A DNA stretch of 34,806 nucleotides, taken from NCBI RefSeq assembly GCF_014197795.1, contig NZ_JACIGI010000036.1, positions 1 to 34,806 of the forward strand, read 5' to 3'. Both the position numbers and the translations under genes were made by a program. Positions 1 through 6,891 of the stretch are shown here, piece after piece. Each line of letters begins with the position of its first letter. Position 1 is the stretch's first letter. The stretch comes from Roseospira goensis (GTDB lineage: Bacteria; Pseudomonadota; Alphaproteobacteria; Rhodospirillales; Rhodospirillaceae). The notes below the pieces were generated by a model. It was given only the letters and a program-made list of their open reading frames with translations, ran no database searches and was not told the DNA's origin.

Positions 1-326
1 GCCATGAGCTGTACGCCGACCGGTTCGCGCACCTCGGCGCCGGCGGCGATGGCCTCGGCGATGCGGATGGCGTGGCCCAGGGCCTCGCCGCCCACTGCGC
101 ACCAGCCGGCGTCCGTGCGCTCCACGATCAGCGAGACCAGCTCGCCCTCCGGGTGGCGGGCGTGCGGCGTGGGCACGCGCAGGCCCCACACTTGCCGGCC
201 GCCGCGCAGCTCCCGCGCCGTCTTGAGGCGGCCGCGCAGTGGCTTGAGGTCGGCCGGCAGGTAGAGGTCCACCTGGGCCTCGAACGGCGGCCGGGCCGGC
301 GGCGGGTGGGCGGCCGCCGGGGTCAT
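1..326 (-). CDS. Phage protein of unknown function, partial at window edge
   Basis: The frame starts at an ATG at 326 that overlaps the stop of the upstream zinc-ribbon gene (ATGA), so it is the next gene of the phage early operon. It runs open for 108 codons to the left edge, so its C-terminus is missing. The visible part begins with a Pro/Ala-rich stretch and then has an ordinary mixed sequence including VDLYLPADLKPLRGRLK and ELVSLIVERTDAGWCAVGGE. I do not recognise a family. The stop-start coupling and in-frame GC pattern support it as real. Confidence 0.7.
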   Translation of the reverse strand, partial: MTPAAAHPPPARPPFEAQVDLYLPADLKPLRGRLKTARELRGGRQVWGLRVPTPHARHPEGELVSLIVERTDAGWCAVGGEALGHAIRIAEAIAAGAEVREPVGVQLM

Positions 327-673
327 GCCGCACCGTCCCGGGCATCGGCGCCCTCGGGCCGGTCGTGATCGGCCGGGGTGGGTATCGGGCACCGGCAGTG
401 CGGGCAGGACCCGGCGTCGGCCGGCACCGGCCCGCCGCAGTCGGGGCAGGCGGTGGGCATCGGCCGCACCGGCACCAGGCACGGCCCGGCATCGGCGGTG
501 TGGCGGGCGATGTCCGGCACCGCCGCCGTCTCCAGCGCCCGGGCCTGGGCGGCGGCCGCGTCCAGCGCGGCGGCCATGTGGCCGCAGTCGGCGCGGGAGA
601 ACATCAGCGCCGCACCGCTGGCGACGGCGGCCATCTCGGCGCGCAGGGCTTCGAGGTCCTGAGACAGCATCAT
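323..673 (-). CDS. Small phage protein with C-terminal zinc ribbon
   Basis: A 116-residue protein. The N-terminal two thirds are helical and Ala-rich. The C-terminal part has two CxxC pairs (Cys76/79 and Cys90/93, plus Cys95), the spacing of a rubredoxin-like zinc ribbon. The start at 673 overlaps the stop of the upstream gene by ATGA; a second Met follows at 670. Its own stop overlaps the start of the next gene the same way. It sits in the post-transposition part of a Mu-like early operon, where small accessory regulators are common. Zinc binding is inferred from the motif; the function is unknown. Confidence 0.75.
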   Translation of the reverse strand: MMLSQDLEALRAEMAAVASGAALMFSRADCGHMAAALDAAAAQARALETAAVPDIARHTADAGPCLVPVRPMPTACPDCGGPVPADAGSCPHCRCPIPTPADHDRPEGADARDGAA

Positions 674-1086
674 CGCTCCTCCTCACTGGGGGTGTCGTGG
701 AAGCGCGCGCACGCCTGGCAGGCGCGGCGCATGTGCATACGGTGGGACGACGTGGCGGCGGCCGGCCCGCGCGCCTTGGCCTGCCAGTCCCAGCAGCTAT
801 CGGCCGTGATTGGCTGGCCCAGGCCGGGGCAGTCCCAGGTGTCGGGGATCAGGGCGGCGGCGACGGCGGCCAGCACGGCGTCCAGGTCGCCGGGGTAGCA
901 GCGCCCCAGCACCTGGTTGATGACGGTGGCGGAGTACGCCCCGCGCCCGTCGCGGCGCAGGATGCGGGCGGCGACGCGCCCCTGGCTCTCGGCGTCGCAG
1001 GCCGCGGCCAGGGCCTCGACGGCCGCCGGCAGGGCGTCGCCCCAGGCGGCGCGGGCGCGGGCGATGGCCCGCCCAGGTGTCGACAT
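670..1086 (-). CDS. Mu-like phage regulator-type protein with Cys cluster
   Basis: A 138-residue protein starting MSTPGRAIARARAAWG. The middle part, with the phrase SATVINQVLGRCYPGDLDAV, resembles the small XRE-like regulators that follow the B gene in many Mu-like phages. The C-terminal part holds a conserved-looking Cys set (WDCPGLG, then SCWDW, then RACQACARFH) that could bind a metal. An in-frame ATG at 1167 exists, but the start at 1086 sits 4 bp after the stop of the preceding gene (1091) and gives the natural N-terminus. The last codons overlap the zinc-ribbon gene start by ATGA. DNA binding is inferred from resemblance, not demonstrated. Confidence 0.7.
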   Translation of the reverse strand: MSTPGRAIARARAAWGDALPAAVEALAAACDAESQGRVAARILRRDGRGAYSATVINQVLGRCYPGDLDAVLAAVAAALIPDTWDCPGLGQPITADSCWDWQAKARGPAAATSSHRMHMRRACQACARFHDTPSEEER

Positions 1087-1090
1087 GCCC

Positions 1091-1768
1091 TCAGCCACGG
1101 CCACCCCCCGAGACGTCCGCCTCGACGTGGCCCGCGAACTGGCCGGTGTTGGGATCCCACACGGCATGCGACAGGCGGACGATCATCGGCGCCCGCGGAC
1201 CGGTGTTGCGGCCTGCGCGCAGGGCGTAGCGGGCCGGCCGGCCGGTGCCCGGCCTGTGCCCGGGCTTCCCGTCCTCGACCACGCGCAGGTACCCGGCCCG
1301 GCATAGGTGACGCAGGTAGCTGGCCGCCGTCCCGCGCGTGACCGGCACCGCCTCGGTCGAGGCCATGACCACCAGATCGTCGGCCGTCACCCCGTCGCGG
1401 CCGATCATGCGCAGGGTGCGCCACATCGCCTCCTGCGCCGTCGGCGGGCTCTCCGTGCCGTCGCGGCGCAGGCGCGGCGCCTCCGGCCCGGCGTCGCGGA
1501 CCAGGCGATACAGGGCCGCCTGCGCGCGGCCGGTCCGGTCGTCCTCGCGCGCCACGTGGCCGGCGCGCTCGACGTAGCCGGCGCGCTCCAGCCGGCGGAC
1601 GTAGTCGCGCACGCTCTCAGGGGCCTGGATGCCGGTCTCCCGCCAGATGTCGCGCACCGACCAGGCCGCGTCGCGCTGCCGCGCGCGGATCGCCTCCCAG
1701 ATGCCCTGGTGCCCGCGCCGCACATGTACGCGGAGCGCCGCCTCCTCGTGACAGGGCCGCCGGCTCAT
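1091..1768 (-). CDS. Double winged-helix DNA-binding protein of Mu-like phage
   Basis: A 225-residue protein that starts at an ATG at 1768, overlapping the stop of the B gene by ATGA. It looks like two tandem winged-helix units. The first spans roughly residues 20-92, with recognition-helix-like SVRDYVRRLERAGYVERAG. The second spans roughly 110-175, with AASYLRHLCRAGYLRVVED followed by a basic wing. The two share the pattern RxLxRAGYxxxxx, which suggests an internal duplication. Its place directly behind transposition protein B suggests a phage-encoded transcription regulator. No catalytic motif is visible. The same frame stays open upstream to 2071, but that part is antisense-like sequence inside the B gene and is not coding. 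Confidence 0.75.
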   Translation of the reverse strand: MSRRPCHEEAALRVHVRRGHQGIWEAIRARQRDAAWSVRDIWRETGIQAPESVRDYVRRLERAGYVERAGHVAREDDRTGRAQAALYRLVRDAGPEAPRLRRDGTESPPTAQEAMWRTLRMIGRDGVTADDLVVMASTEAVPVTRGTAASYLRHLCRAGYLRVVEDGKPGHRPGTGRPARYALRAGRNTGPRAPMIVRLSHAVWDPNTGQFAGHVEADVSGGGRG

Positions 1769-2559
1769 CGCCGGCCTCCCGGCACCGCCGCCAGCCGGGG
1801 CGCGGCGGGGATGCGCTCGCCGGCGCGCAGCGCCGGCACCTGCCCGGTGTAAAGCGCCCGATCGCCCCAGCGCGCCAGGTCGACCGTGTCCCAGCCCTGG
1901 GCCAGGGCCTCCGTCGCCACCCGGTGCAGGTTCACGACCGCGCGGCGGATACGGTGGGCCGAGGCAGCCGTGATCCGCTCGACCAGGTCGGCCGCGATCT
2001 CCAGATCCGGGTAGTACAGGCGGGCCACGGTGGCGACGTCCTCGGGCGTGACCGGCTCCGCCGCCACCCACATCAGCACGCGGTTATGGGTGCGCTCCGA
2101 CCGCGCGGCGATCATCTGTGGCAGGGCTTCCTCGCCCACCAGGACGATGGGCACGCCGGCCCGATCCGCGATCTCGCGCACGGTCTCCAGGTAGCCGCGC
2201 CGCACCACGTGGTCGGCCTCGTCGATGATGACCGGCCGGTCCTGGCTCTCGCAGGCCATGATGATCCGGTCCACCACGTCGGCCGCGCGGCCGCGCCCCT
2301 CCACTCCCACCTCCACGGCGAGCGCCGACAGGAACCGCGCCCGCGTCCAGCTCTCGCCGCACTCGACATACCGCGCGCGGGTGCGATGGGCGGCGTGAAC
2401 GGCGGACCAGGTCTTGCCCAGGCCCGAGTGGCCATAGAACACGCCCAGGCCCGGCAGATGGCGCGGCCGCTGGACGCACGTGTCCACCAGTTCCCCGAAC
2501 CGCAGAACGTTGGTCAGCGGCGCCGTGGTGGCGTTGACGGTGGGCTGTCGATCGGTCAT
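1765..2559 (-). CDS. Mu B-like transposition ATPase (target selection)
   Basis: A 264-residue AAA+ ATPase. Walker A is GHSGLGKT at residues 43-50 and Walker B is VIIDEAD at 110-116. They are followed by a sensor-like region (VPIVLVGEE) and a helical C-terminal lid containing an arginine-rich stretch (ASAHRIRRAVVNLHRV). In Mu the B protein binds DNA non-specifically, captures target DNA, activates the A transposase and gives target immunity. This homologue is shorter than Mu B (312 residues) and resembles the IstB/TniB-like B proteins of other Mu-like phages. It lies 66 bp downstream of the transposase gene. Its stop overlaps the start of the wHTH gene. Confidence 0.93.
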   Translation of the reverse strand: MTDRQPTVNATTAPLTNVLRFGELVDTCVQRPRHLPGLGVFYGHSGLGKTWSAVHAAHRTRARYVECGESWTRARFLSALAVEVGVEGRGRAADVVDRIIMACESQDRPVIIDEADHVVRRGYLETVREIADRAGVPIVLVGEEALPQMIAARSERTHNRVLMWVAAEPVTPEDVATVARLYYPDLEIAADLVERITAASAHRIRRAVVNLHRVATEALAQGWDTVDLARWGDRALYTGQVPALRAGERIPAAPRLAAVPGGRR

Positions 2560-2625
2560 GCTCTCCTCGCTGTGTTTGGTCTGGCCCGTGCCGGAGGTGG
2601 CCGCCTCCGCGCGGGCCGTCTTCGT

Positions 2626-4797
2626 TCAGGCGGATGCCTGTCCGGACGCCTGTCCGGCGGCCTGTGTCAGGCCGTGCAGGAACACGTCGCCCCATTCCTC
2701 CAGCGCCGCCTCGTGGCTCCGGTATTCCGGCGTCGCGGCGTACCCCCGCGCCCAGCGCAGGGCCTCGGCGTCCACCGGCCGGCCGGCGGCATGGGCGGCC
2801 AGCGTCTGGTGGGCGCGCCACCAGCGCTCCTTGGGGGTTTCGTCCTTTGGCTTCGGCGCGGCCATCTCCACCGCCAGCCGCGCCTTCGCCGCCTCTTCGT
2901 CGGCGGTCAGCGCGCGCGGCGCCGGCGCCGGCGGCTCGGCCAGCAGCACCGGCGCGGCGCTCTCGTCGCGCAGGGCCATCGCGTCCATCGCCGTGGCGCG
3001 ACCCTCGCGGGCTTCCTGGACGTCGTCGTCATTGAAGTACGGGCGGACATTGCCGTCCTGCGCCGCCTCGCAGATCAGGCGCCCGTCCAGATCCCGGACC
3101 CACACCCGGCCCATGTCGCGCGGGTCGTATTCGACGCGGACCTCGACACCGTGCAGGTCCAGGTCATCCAGGACCTGCGAGAAGTACTTCCGCCCGCCCA
3201 GATGCACCCAGGCGCGGCGCACCACCCGGATTTCATGCGGCCGGAACAGGTCGCGCGCCTCGTCCGGTGACAGTCGGGTGGGCGCCACACCCAGGTCCTC
3301 CGCCTCCGGCAGCAGGGCGTCCCACTGTTCCGCCGGGGTGCGGTGACGCATCTTGCCGGTCTCGGGGTCGCGAATGCGCGGCAGGGCGGAATGGGGCCGG
3401 GTGTTGTACCGTTCCCGGCATGTCTCGGCCCAGGCCAGGAAGGCGTCCCAGGACTGGATGACGGGGGAGTGGCCGTAGAGCTTGATGTCCTTCCGGGACA
3501 CCTTGAAGGTCAGCTTGCGGGCCTCGGCGTCCATGTCCCGCCCGACATAGGCGTCCAACTCGCGCGCCGGTCGGATCCAGCAGGTCTGGTGGAAGCGCTC
3601 GATGACGCCCCGGGCCTGCGAGTTGTAGGGGAGCGAATTGCGCGGGGTGATGCCCAAACGGGCCATCAGGCCGGTGACCGGGTCGTTATGGGCGCGATTT
3701 CGAAACCCACACCCGTTGTCGACGTACCAGATGGCCGGGACGCCCGCCTGGACGACCGCCACCCGCAAGGCCGCCGCGACCAGCCATTCGGACTCGGCGG
3801 TCCAGGCCGACCAGCCCACGCATTTCCGCGTCCTGACGCACACCACGCCGATGATCTCGGGGCGGAACGGCTTGCCGGTCAGCGGGTGGGCGACTTCGCA
3901 GTCATGGCAATGGCCGTCGGCGGTGTAGACGTCGCCCGGCAGCAGGCCGTCGATGGACCGGATGGTGTAGGCGCGGACCCGCTTCAGCTCGCGCGGGCCG
4001 ACCCGGCCCTTGTGCTTCGCGATCGCGCCCAGGCTCGCCACGAACCGCCGTGCCTGATCGTAGCTGGGCGCCGGCACCGGCGCGTCCTCGGGCCACAGCT
4101 CTAGGCAGGCGGCGATGCTGGGCTCCTGCGGGCGCTGGCGCAGTTTCATGAGGGGATAGACCCACGGCGGCCATTCGCGCGGCATCTCCTCCGCCGGCGC
4201 CAGCGCCACCACATCGCCCGCCGCCCGCGCCGCCAGCCAGCGCTGGACGCTGCGCACCGACAGCACCCGCGAGCCCGAGGTGCCGCGCCGGGCGTTGGCC
4301 CGCGGCACCATGCGCGCCAGAGGCTCGGGCAGTTTTCCGGCCCGCGCCTGGTCCACCAGCGCCTGCACCGCCTGGCGCTGCGACAATCCGAACTCCAGCG
4401 CGATGCGGTCCACCTCCTGGCACAGCGCCGCCCGCGCCGCCATGCACGAGCGCGTCGTGTCCCGCATGTCCGCCGGATCGCGCTGGCCCCGCTCGGCCGC
4501 CACCACCGCCGGCGGCGGCGCCTCGGCCGTCATCTCCCGCCGTGCCAGCACCGCCCGCGCCCGCTCGGGCAGCGCCGAGACCGGATACTCCCGCCCGCCG
4601 CCCCGCCCCTGGCGGGGGCGGTGGAGCCAGGACTGGCGCTTCGCCGTGGCAGTGATGTTCTGTGGCGTCCCCGGCAGCCCGGGCAGCCCCAGCGCCGCCA
4701 GCTCGGCGGCCGTGTACCAGCGGTCGGGGGACGGCAGGGCGGCCGCCCGGCCCGAGGCCGCAGGCCGATGGTCGCCGGGCGGAGGCAGAGAGGCCAT
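2626..4797 (-). CDS. Mu A-like DDE transposase
   Basis: A 723-residue protein from the ATG at 4797; Mu A itself is 663 residues. The N-terminus (about 25-75) has a winged-helix with WYTAAELAAL and TATAKRQSWL, the type that binds the enhancer or ends. The catalytic core holds the DDE triad: Asp294 (TADGHCHD), Asp360 (WYVDNG) and Glu400 (SQARGVIERFHQ). The segment from about 500 to 590 fits the Mu A beta-barrel. The C-terminus (about 625-723) is a helical, Ala-rich tail that would contact protein B. I prefer the 4797 start because it overlaps the previous stop (TGATG) and has a G-rich stretch just upstream. An in-frame ATG at 4821 would add eight residues. The triad is complete, so the enzyme is probably active. 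Confidence 0.95.
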   Translation of the reverse strand: MASLPPPGDHRPAASGRAAALPSPDRWYTAAELAALGLPGLPGTPQNITATAKRQSWLHRPRQGRGGGREYPVSALPERARAVLARREMTAEAPPPAVVAAERGQRDPADMRDTTRSCMAARAALCQEVDRIALEFGLSQRQAVQALVDQARAGKLPEPLARMVPRANARRGTSGSRVLSVRSVQRWLAARAAGDVVALAPAEEMPREWPPWVYPLMKLRQRPQEPSIAACLELWPEDAPVPAPSYDQARRFVASLGAIAKHKGRVGPRELKRVRAYTIRSIDGLLPGDVYTADGHCHDCEVAHPLTGKPFRPEIIGVVCVRTRKCVGWSAWTAESEWLVAAALRVAVVQAGVPAIWYVDNGCGFRNRAHNDPVTGLMARLGITPRNSLPYNSQARGVIERFHQTCWIRPARELDAYVGRDMDAEARKLTFKVSRKDIKLYGHSPVIQSWDAFLAWAETCRERYNTRPHSALPRIRDPETGKMRHRTPAEQWDALLPEAEDLGVAPTRLSPDEARDLFRPHEIRVVRRAWVHLGGRKYFSQVLDDLDLHGVEVRVEYDPRDMGRVWVRDLDGRLICEAAQDGNVRPYFNDDDVQEAREGRATAMDAMALRDESAAPVLLAEPPAPAPRALTADEEAAKARLAVEMAAPKPKDETPKERWWRAHQTLAAHAAGRPVDAEALRWARGYAATPEYRSHEAALEEWGDVFLHGLTQAAGQASGQASA

Positions 4798-5270
4798 CAC
4801 CGGTGCCCCCCGTTTCGCCATGTGCGGCGCGCGGCCCGGCGCTGGGCCTCCAGATGCTCAATCTGATCGGCGGTCATCGCTTCTTCGACGGCCGCCAGAT
4901 ACCGGCGCGGGATCAACGCCAGCCCCAGTCGCTCCAGGTCGATCGACAGCACGCGCGCATCCCCGGTCACCGCCACCAACGCCAGCGCCCGCGCCAGACT
5001 GATCGCGTGATCGGTGCGCGCCGGGCTGGCATAGCCGTTCAGCGTGCTTTCCGGCACCGCCGGGCCGCCCAGCACCGCGCCCATGGCCGCGCCGATCTCC
5101 GCGCGAGACCGGCCGTCGTCCTTCAGCGTCAGGCTCACGGCCTGCGCGATCCGGATATCCAGCTCCGGATGGCGCGGCGCCGCATCGCCCTCGTACCGGA
5201 CACTCACGTCCGGCGGCGTCCAGTCGTCCAGCAGGTCCAGCGTGCGGGTATCGGCGCGGTCTTTGGTCAT
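4797..5270 (-). CDS. Early phage protein of unknown function upstream of transposase A
   Basis: A 157-residue protein with a run of G (GGGGGGTGG) just upstream of its ATG as ribosome binding site. The first 45 residues are acidic. Residues about 45-110 (IAQAVSLTLKDDGRSRAEIGAAMG, then ESTLNGYASPARTDHAISLARALAL) look like a small helical DNA-binding domain in which a conserved regulator motif chooses DNA. The C-terminus is basic (EAQRRAARRTWRNGGHR). Genes of this size and place, directly before transposase A, are common in Mu-like phages; I recall no assigned function. It is the first minus-strand gene after the plus-strand interruption at 5457-5855. Confidence 0.75.
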   Translation of the reverse strand: MTKDRADTRTLDLLDDWTPPDVSVRYEGDAAPRHPELDIRIAQAVSLTLKDDGRSRAEIGAAMGAVLGGPAVPESTLNGYASPARTDHAISLARALALVAVTGDARVLSIDLERLGLALIPRRYLAAVEEAMTADQIEHLEAQRRAARRTWRNGGHR

Positions 5271-5393
5271 GCCACCCCCCGCCCAAAAAGACGGGCGGGC
5301 GCCCCGCGTCCCGCCCCAGTCAGGTCAGGGAGGCAAAGCGCCCGGACGGCCGCCGCGCACCCGCGACGCGGGCGGGGATCGCGTCCCTCGCGC

Positions 5394-5422
5394 GTGACGA
5401 CCGTCCGGACTCCCCCTACACT
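5394..5422 (+). promoter_or_regulatory. Candidate sigma-70 promoter for the plus-strand cargo gene
   Basis: GTGACG at 5394-5399 and TACACT at 5417-5422 are separated by exactly 17 bp. Each matches four of six consensus positions. Transcription would start near 5429, ahead of the GAGGAGG ribosome binding site at 5441. It lies in the non-coding gap between two minus-strand phage genes, which supports independent expression of 5457-5855. Confidence 0.45.
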
Positions 5423-5456
5423 CGGAAGCACCACACCACCGAGGAGGGATTGGGAA

Positions 5457-5855
5457 ATGGAAGGGCAGTTAGCCGTCCTGAAAGCACGGGAAGAGGCCAA
5501 TCGCTGGTTCGCGATATCCGTCGCGATCGCGATCGCAAAACGGGATCCGACGGCCCACCGCGACACCCTGGAGGCGTTGGCCGCCGCCGCCTTCCATCTA
5601 AGAACTGAAGGCAAAGAGGACGCGGCCGAAGCCTTGGACATCACCGCGACGGCGTTCAAGGCGCTGACCCAAGACGGAGAATCGGACCCGGTGAAGGTGT
5701 TGCTCATGAAAGCGTTCCTTCATCTCGACACTCCATCGGATCAGCAGGCGGCTCTTCTGTCTTGGCTTCGATCCGCAACAGCAGACGAGCTATCCGATCA
5801 AATTCACGAGCTTCTCGGGCGCCTTTCGCGAACTCCGCCTCAAGGTGACGCTTGA
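5457..5855 (+). CDS. Unknown 132-residue protein, plus-strand cargo gene inside the phage early operon
   Basis: This gene runs against all its neighbours. It has an excellent ribosome binding site (GAGGAGGGA at 5441-5449), its own candidate promoter, and an 8-bp hairpin just after the stop. The predicted protein is soluble and helical, with no signal peptide. It starts MEGQLAVLKAREEANRWFAI and contains DAAEALDITATAFKALTQDG and QAALLSWLRSATADELSDQI. I recognise no domain. Its codon use is less extreme than the neighbours (CTA, AGA, ATA, ACT, CTT and CTA codons appear), which suggests separate acquisition. The context is that of a phage moron expressed from the lysogen, such as an immunity, exclusion or defence factor, but that is inference. 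The last 152 bp overlap the minus-strand gene 5704-5919 antisense. The same frame stays open upstream to 4662, but that part is not coding. Confidence 0.7.
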   Translation: MEGQLAVLKAREEANRWFAISVAIAIAKRDPTAHRDTLEALAAAAFHLRTEGKEDAAEALDITATAFKALTQDGESDPVKVLLMKAFLHLDTPSDQQAALLSWLRSATADELSDQIHELLGRLSRTPPQGDA

Positions 5856-5919
5856 CGGCCCGGCGTTCGCGGAACGCCGAACGCAGGCGCGGTGTGCGGC
5901 GGGCACGATCCCTGCTCAT
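5704..5919 (-). CDS. Small charged phage protein of unknown function
   Basis: A 71-residue, very basic then acidic protein starting MSRDRARRTPRLRSAFRERR and continuing with a charged helix (VKRHLEAEFAKGAREAREFD). The start at 5919 overlaps the stop of the upstream gene by ATGA, the same coupling used through this operon, and this is the main reason to call it. Its start region repeats 17 bp found at the start of the upstream gene. It overlaps the plus-strand gene ending at 5855 by 152 bp. Both frames look like protein, so this may be a true antisense overlap. The function is unknown. Confidence 0.55.
   Translation of the reverse strand: MSRDRARRTPRLRSAFRERRAVKRHLEAEFAKGAREAREFDRIARLLLRIEAKTEEPPADPMECRDEGTLS
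5861..5879 (+). terminator. Hairpin after the cargo gene, possible terminator
   Basis: CGGCGTTC (5861-5868) pairs perfectly with GAACGCCG (5872-5879) around a three-base loop, six bases after the stop codon at 5855. There is no T-run, so this is a weak or factor-assisted terminator at best. It lies inside the coding sequence of the opposite-strand gene. Confidence 0.35.
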
Positions 5920-6356
5920 GCCGCATACCCCCGGCCGGGCGCGACCTGTCCCGCGCACCGCGCCACCACGGCGGAGGCCGGCGCGCTCTCCAGCCAGTCC
6001 CGCGTCACCGCCACGCCGTCGACGGTGACCGAGGCCGCCCCGTGGCGCGGCGGCGCCGGCGTCACGTCCGGATCCGGCAGCAGCACCGCCAGGTCGCAGA
6101 CCGCCTCGTCCAGCGGAGGCCCGGCCCAGCGCGGCCCGTCGCGGGCCACGTCGCGCGCCGCCCGCAGCACCCGCAGCACCGCCGCCGCCAGCCCCAGCGC
6201 CTGTTCAGCGCTGGCACCCGTGGCCGACACGTGCGGCCCGTGCGACGCCGCGCCGCACAGGTGCACCGTCACGGCGCCATCTCGGCCCAGCGCCACCGCG
6301 CCCAAAGCCATCCCCCCGCCGGCCGTCCGGCCGGCCCCCGTTCGATCCCTGCTCAT
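5916..6356 (-). CDS. Unknown early phage protein
   Basis: A 146-residue Ala-rich protein starting MSRDRTGAGRTAGGG. Its start at 6356 overlaps the Ner stop by ATGA and its stop overlaps the next gene by ATGA. The sequence suggests alternating strands and helices (GRDGAVTVHLCGAASHGPHV, then AEQALGLAAAVLRVLRAARD, then ASVTVDGVAVTRDWLES). I recognise no family and see no signal peptide or membrane segment. The same frame stays open upstream to 6761, but that part is antisense to the Ner reading and is not coding. It belongs to the early operon driven from the Ner promoter. Confidence 0.65.
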   Translation of the reverse strand: MSRDRTGAGRTAGGGMALGAVALGRDGAVTVHLCGAASHGPHVSATGASAEQALGLAAAVLRVLRAARDVARDGPRWAGPPLDEAVCDLAVLLPDPDVTPAPPRHGAASVTVDGVAVTRDWLESAPASAVVARCAGQVAPGRGYAA

Positions 6357-6706
6357 GCCACCCGCTCCTTTTGCCGCTGACCGGCCCCATCGGCCGGTGT
6401 AGGGTCGGAGAGTGAGCGCATCCGATGCCGCGCCGGCGACCGAACCTGGGTCAGGCGGCGACCGGTCGCGGCGCACCAGCGCTCTGGGAACAGCTCCTGG
6501 GCCGTCAGGCCGATCGCCTCGGCGATCACCGGTTCCAGGTGCACATTCGGGCTGAGCAACGCGGCGCCGAGCGCCTGGTGCGACACGCCCGCCACCTTCG
6601 CCAGCGCGCGCAGGGTCCAGCCCCGCGCCCGCAGCTTGTAGTTGACCCACGCCCGGCGCTCCGCCGGGTTTTTCGGGATCACATTGTTTGCCGGTGCCTG
6701 TTCCAT
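6353..6706 (-). CDS. ner: Ner-like DNA-binding regulator of Mu-like phage
   Basis: A 117-residue protein starting MEQAPANNVIPKNPAERRAWVNY. Residues about 15-70 match the Ner/Nlp helix-turn-helix pattern: a basic first helix (AWVNYKLRARGWTLRALAKVAGVS), then a recognition helix (HQALGAALLSPN), then EPVIAEAIGLTAQELFPERW. In Mu, Ner is the first early gene product and shuts down early and repressor transcription. The gene faces the repressor across the control region, as in Mu. The C-terminal 45 residues are basic and probably disordered. Upstream in-frame starts at 6739-6742 exist, but they fall in the promoter region. The 6706 start lies about 8 bases from the candidate -10, so the message may be leaderless. 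Confidence 0.85.
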   Translation of the reverse strand: MEQAPANNVIPKNPAERRAWVNYKLRARGWTLRALAKVAGVSHQALGAALLSPNVHLEPVIAEAIGLTAQELFPERWCAATGRRLTQVRSPARHRMRSLSDPTPADGAGQRQKERVA

Positions 6707-6713
6707 GCCTAGG

Positions 6714-6742
6714 ACGATAAACGCATTTGCGCTGAACATCAA
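6714..6742 (-). promoter_or_regulatory. Candidate early promoter (toward Ner and transposase)
   Basis: Read on the minus strand, TTGATG (6742-6737) and TATCGT (6719-6714) are 17 bp apart. Transcription would start at about 6707, on or next to the Ner start codon at 6706, so the early mRNA could be leaderless. One operator-like half-site (6753-6765) lies just upstream of the -35, where repressor could block RNA polymerase. Confidence 0.45.
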
Positions 6743-6752
6743 TCAGGAAAAG

Positions 6753-6836
6753 CGCATTCAAGTTTGGCTATATCCGCCGCGGCACTTTCAATGTGCTAGG
6801 CCATTGATTTATAAACACTTTTGTAAACTCGAATGC
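6753..6836. promoter_or_regulatory. Pair of repressor half-sites in the early control region
   Basis: CGCATTCAAGTTT at 6753-6765 and, in opposite orientation, AAACTCGAATGC at 6825-6836 match the arms of the palindrome at 6857-6891 with one or two changes. Between them lies AT-rich DNA with TATAAA (6810-6815), a possible -10 for the repressor promoter. The arrangement of inverted half-sites on both sides of the divergent promoters fits a repressor-loop or Ner operator system. Confidence 0.5.
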
Positions 6837-6856
6837 TCTTATTCCGGCGGGGTCAA

Positions 6857-6891
6857 TCGCATTCAGGTTCGGTCATGAAACCTGAATGCGA
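6857..6891. promoter_or_regulatory. Perfect 13-bp inverted-repeat operator spanning the repressor start codon
   Basis: TCGCATTCAGGTT (6857-6869) and AACCTGAATGCGA (6879-6891) are perfect reverse complements separated by 9 bp. The spacer contains the repressor ATG at 6875. The position suggests direct autoregulation of the repressor by blocking its own transcription or translation. The assignment as operator is an inference from symmetry, position and the two related half-sites upstream. Confidence 0.7.

Noticed and set aside
1091-2071. Start of the wHTH gene at 2071
   Set aside because: The first 101 codons lie inside the B ATPase gene in another frame and are Gly/Arg noise; the ATGA overlap at 1768 gives the real start.
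5267-5707. Minus-strand open frame of 146 codons opposite the cargo gene
   Set aside because: It begins MSNTFTGSDSPSWVSALNAV and lacks stop-start coupling to its neighbours, unlike every other operon gene; it is the shadow of 5457-5855.
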